Below, in pieces: positions 46,670-47,746 of a stretch of 47,746 bases of DNA (the stretch's first letter is position 1; each line of letters begins with the position of its first letter). Source of the stretch: a virus; the IMG/VR virus record IMGVR_UViG_3300015371_000067, positions 1-47,746 of that record; one strand, given 5' to 3'. A program made the position numbers and the translations under genes. The notes below the pieces were generated by a model. It saw nothing but the letters and a program-made list of their open reading frames with translations. It was not told the DNA's origin and did not search any database.

Positions 46670-46829
46670 CGCCGTCCTCCTCGTCCTCCTCCAGCTGGTC
46701 CGCGTCCTCGAGGTCTTCCTCATCGACGGGATACGCCGGCCGACCACCCGCAGCCTGCGTATTGTCGCCCTCCTCACCCGGCGGCTCTGTGAGCGGCTCG
46801 TCCAGTGGTGTATCAGGGTCAGGATGCAT
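46653..46829 (-). CDS. Small acidic protein
   Basis: 58 residues from ATG 46829, with AGGAGG just upstream. MHPDPDTPLDEPLTEPPGEE and a Glu/Asp-rich end; almost no hydrophobic core. Overlaps the next gene by 17 bp. Possibly a packaging-region adaptor; function unknown. Confidence 0.6.
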   Translation of the reverse strand: MHPDPDTPLDEPLTEPPGEEGDNTQAAGGRPAYPVDEEDLEDADQLEEDEEDGDGADS

Positions 46830-46843
46830 ACTGCTCGACCTCC

Positions 46844-47746
46844 TCAGCCGACGGTTGTAAGATCGCGGTGGGATCCGGCACGGTAGCCACGAACACTGGC
46901 ACGCTCGGTAGCGAGGGCCAACTCGGCCTCAAAATGCTCGTCCAGCTCTCGTTGCTCGGCAGTAAGAGGCTTTGAATTGTCCGGTACCTCAGGAGTGCTA
47001 TCACCCACAGCGACGAGAATGTGGCCGAGGTTGTCGATATTGTGGTCGTCCTTCTTGCGAGGCGCCTCCGGCGCGTCTTCCTCCGTGAAGTTCGTTCGCT
47101 GGGGCCGCCAACGGTACTGTGGGAGGTAGTCGATGAGCTTTTCACAGTCGCTAAACACATAGAGGGAGGGAGCCGCCTCTCGGCGAGACTCATCCACATA
47201 CCCGAGTGGATGAACACGTCCAGGCTGAAGTCGAAGTCGCTGGGTAATGCGGCTGATTCTGGCGTTTGGATCTCTGTCGGCGATCTCGAGCCCATCCGTG
47301 CCCTCCTCCTCGAACACTCCCTTCACTGTGCGGCCGTCAGTTTGGCTACGCTGCTGTGCCTCAGGGCCGATCAGACGGTAGATGTCCAGCTCGCTTTCGT
47401 CTCCACCCCAGTCAGAGCGCGACTCATAGTGCTCGATCAGCTCAGACCACCACGCCACAGGCTGGTTGGCCTCCAAGTGCTCGCGGTAGTAGTAGATGTT
47501 GTCCTCGTAGTCGCGCGCGCACCAACTAACTGCACCCTCGTGGCGAATGCCGGGGTCAATGCACATCCACCGCTCCCACTCAGCAGGGATGTAGAAGGGA
47601 TCGATGACGTGGATATCCGGGTTCCAGTCCACGAAGATCTGTCCCACGAAGACGTCATGCGAGCCAAGCACGAAGCGGTCGTACCAGTGCTTCGGCAGGC
47701 CGTCGAACTGCTCCAGGTAGTCTTCAGGGAGGTTCGGGTTGTCGAA
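46844..47746 (-). CDS. terL: Terminase large subunit, C-terminal part (cut by window edge)
   Basis: The frame is open to the last base, so only the final 300 residues are seen; the ATPase domain with Walker motifs lies outside. DRFVLGSHDVFVGQIF and RWMCIDPGIRHEGAVSW (first acidic residue of the RNase-H-like nuclease) are followed by VFSDCEKLIDYLPQYRW and DDHNIDNLGHILVAVG with the last acidic residue. It cuts concatemeric DNA and pumps it into the procapsid. It starts the late operon, which continues leftward to 22424. Confidence 0.85.
   Translation of the reverse strand, partial: FDNPNLPEDYLEQFDGLPKHWYDRFVLGSHDVFVGQIFVDWNPDIHVIDPFYIPAEWERWMCIDPGIRHEGAVSWCARDYEDNIYYYREHLEANQPVAWWSELIEHYESRSDWGGDESELDIYRLIGPEAQQRSQTDGRTVKGVFEEEGTDGLEIADRDPNARISRITQRLRLQPGRVHPLGYVDESRREAAPSLYVFSDCEKLIDYLPQYRWRPQRTNFTEEDAPEAPRKKDDHNIDNLGHILVAVGDSTPEVPDNSKPLTAEQRELDEHFEAELALATERASVRGYRAGSHRDLTTVG

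Noticed and set aside
1-47746. tRNA genes, integrase, excisionase, immunity repressor
   Set aside because: None was recognised by eye on either strand; structural tRNA scanning was not possible, so a diverged tRNA cannot be excluded.

Overview
The window looks like most of the genome of a lytic-type, high-GC bacteriophage of an actinobacterium. The gene content is phage throughout: terminase, portal, scaffold, capsid, tail fibres, lysis enzymes, DNA polymerase, and a primase fused to a helicase. Actinobacterial hosting is inferred from the high GC, extended -10 promoters (TATGATACAAT type) that in three places sit 6-8 nt from a start codon (leaderless mRNAs), and several cell-wall enzymes of actinophage style. 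The portal is large and P22-like. I see no tape measure, tail-tube or tail-chaperone frameshift genes, but there are three large internal-virion-type proteins. I therefore infer a short-tailed (podovirus) particle. No integrase, repressor or partition gene was recognised.

Layout. (1) 1-6.1 kb: a block of small, mostly unknown early genes on the + strand, interrupted by a probable small terminase on the - strand (299-805). It contains three relatives of one small acidic DNA-binding-like family, a C2H2 zinc finger protein, other zinc-ribbon proteins and two small membrane proteins. (2) 5.9-9.2 kb: a short - strand operon with a primase-helicase and three small genes, one of which appears to run antisense into the end of the early block. 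An AT-rich 44-bp palindrome lies in the middle. (3) 9.3-22.2 kb: a + strand replication and nucleotide operon. It holds an SF2 helicase, a dNMP kinase, a MazG-like protein, two thymidylate-synthase-superfamily proteins (both with Asp where dUMP enzymes have Asn), a dCMP deaminase, a family-4 uracil-DNA glycosylase fused to a family-A DNA polymerase, a RecB/Cas4-like nuclease, a RecA-like ATPase, an SSB-like DUF669 protein, a VRR nuclease and a secreted lysozyme-like enzyme. (4) 22.4-47.7 kb: one continuous - strand late operon, read from the right edge. Its order is large terminase (partial), an unusual cassette (NlpC/P60-like enzyme, zinc finger, LuxR-type HTH, secreted proline-rich protein), portal, scaffold, decoration protein, major capsid protein, head-tail adaptors, three tandem paralogous tail fibres, internal virion proteins including one of 1786 residues, two virion peptidoglycan enzymes, and two holin candidates. 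The + and - operons converge on a structured 220-bp non-coding region at 22.2-22.4 kb.

How it fits together. The nucleotide genes look designed to reshape the pyrimidine pool. dCMP deaminase, kinase, MazG and two TS-fold enzymes feed a polymerase that carries its own uracil glycosylase, which suggests a modified pyrimidine in phage DNA. Five copies of a 24-bp element (two in tandem), all in the same orientation, are spread over the left half of the window at 240, 271, 3511, 8308 and 21875. They are the clearest undescribed signal and may be binding sites of a phage regulator. The large terminase is cut by the right edge and its 5' part does not appear at the left edge, so the full genome is longer than the window.
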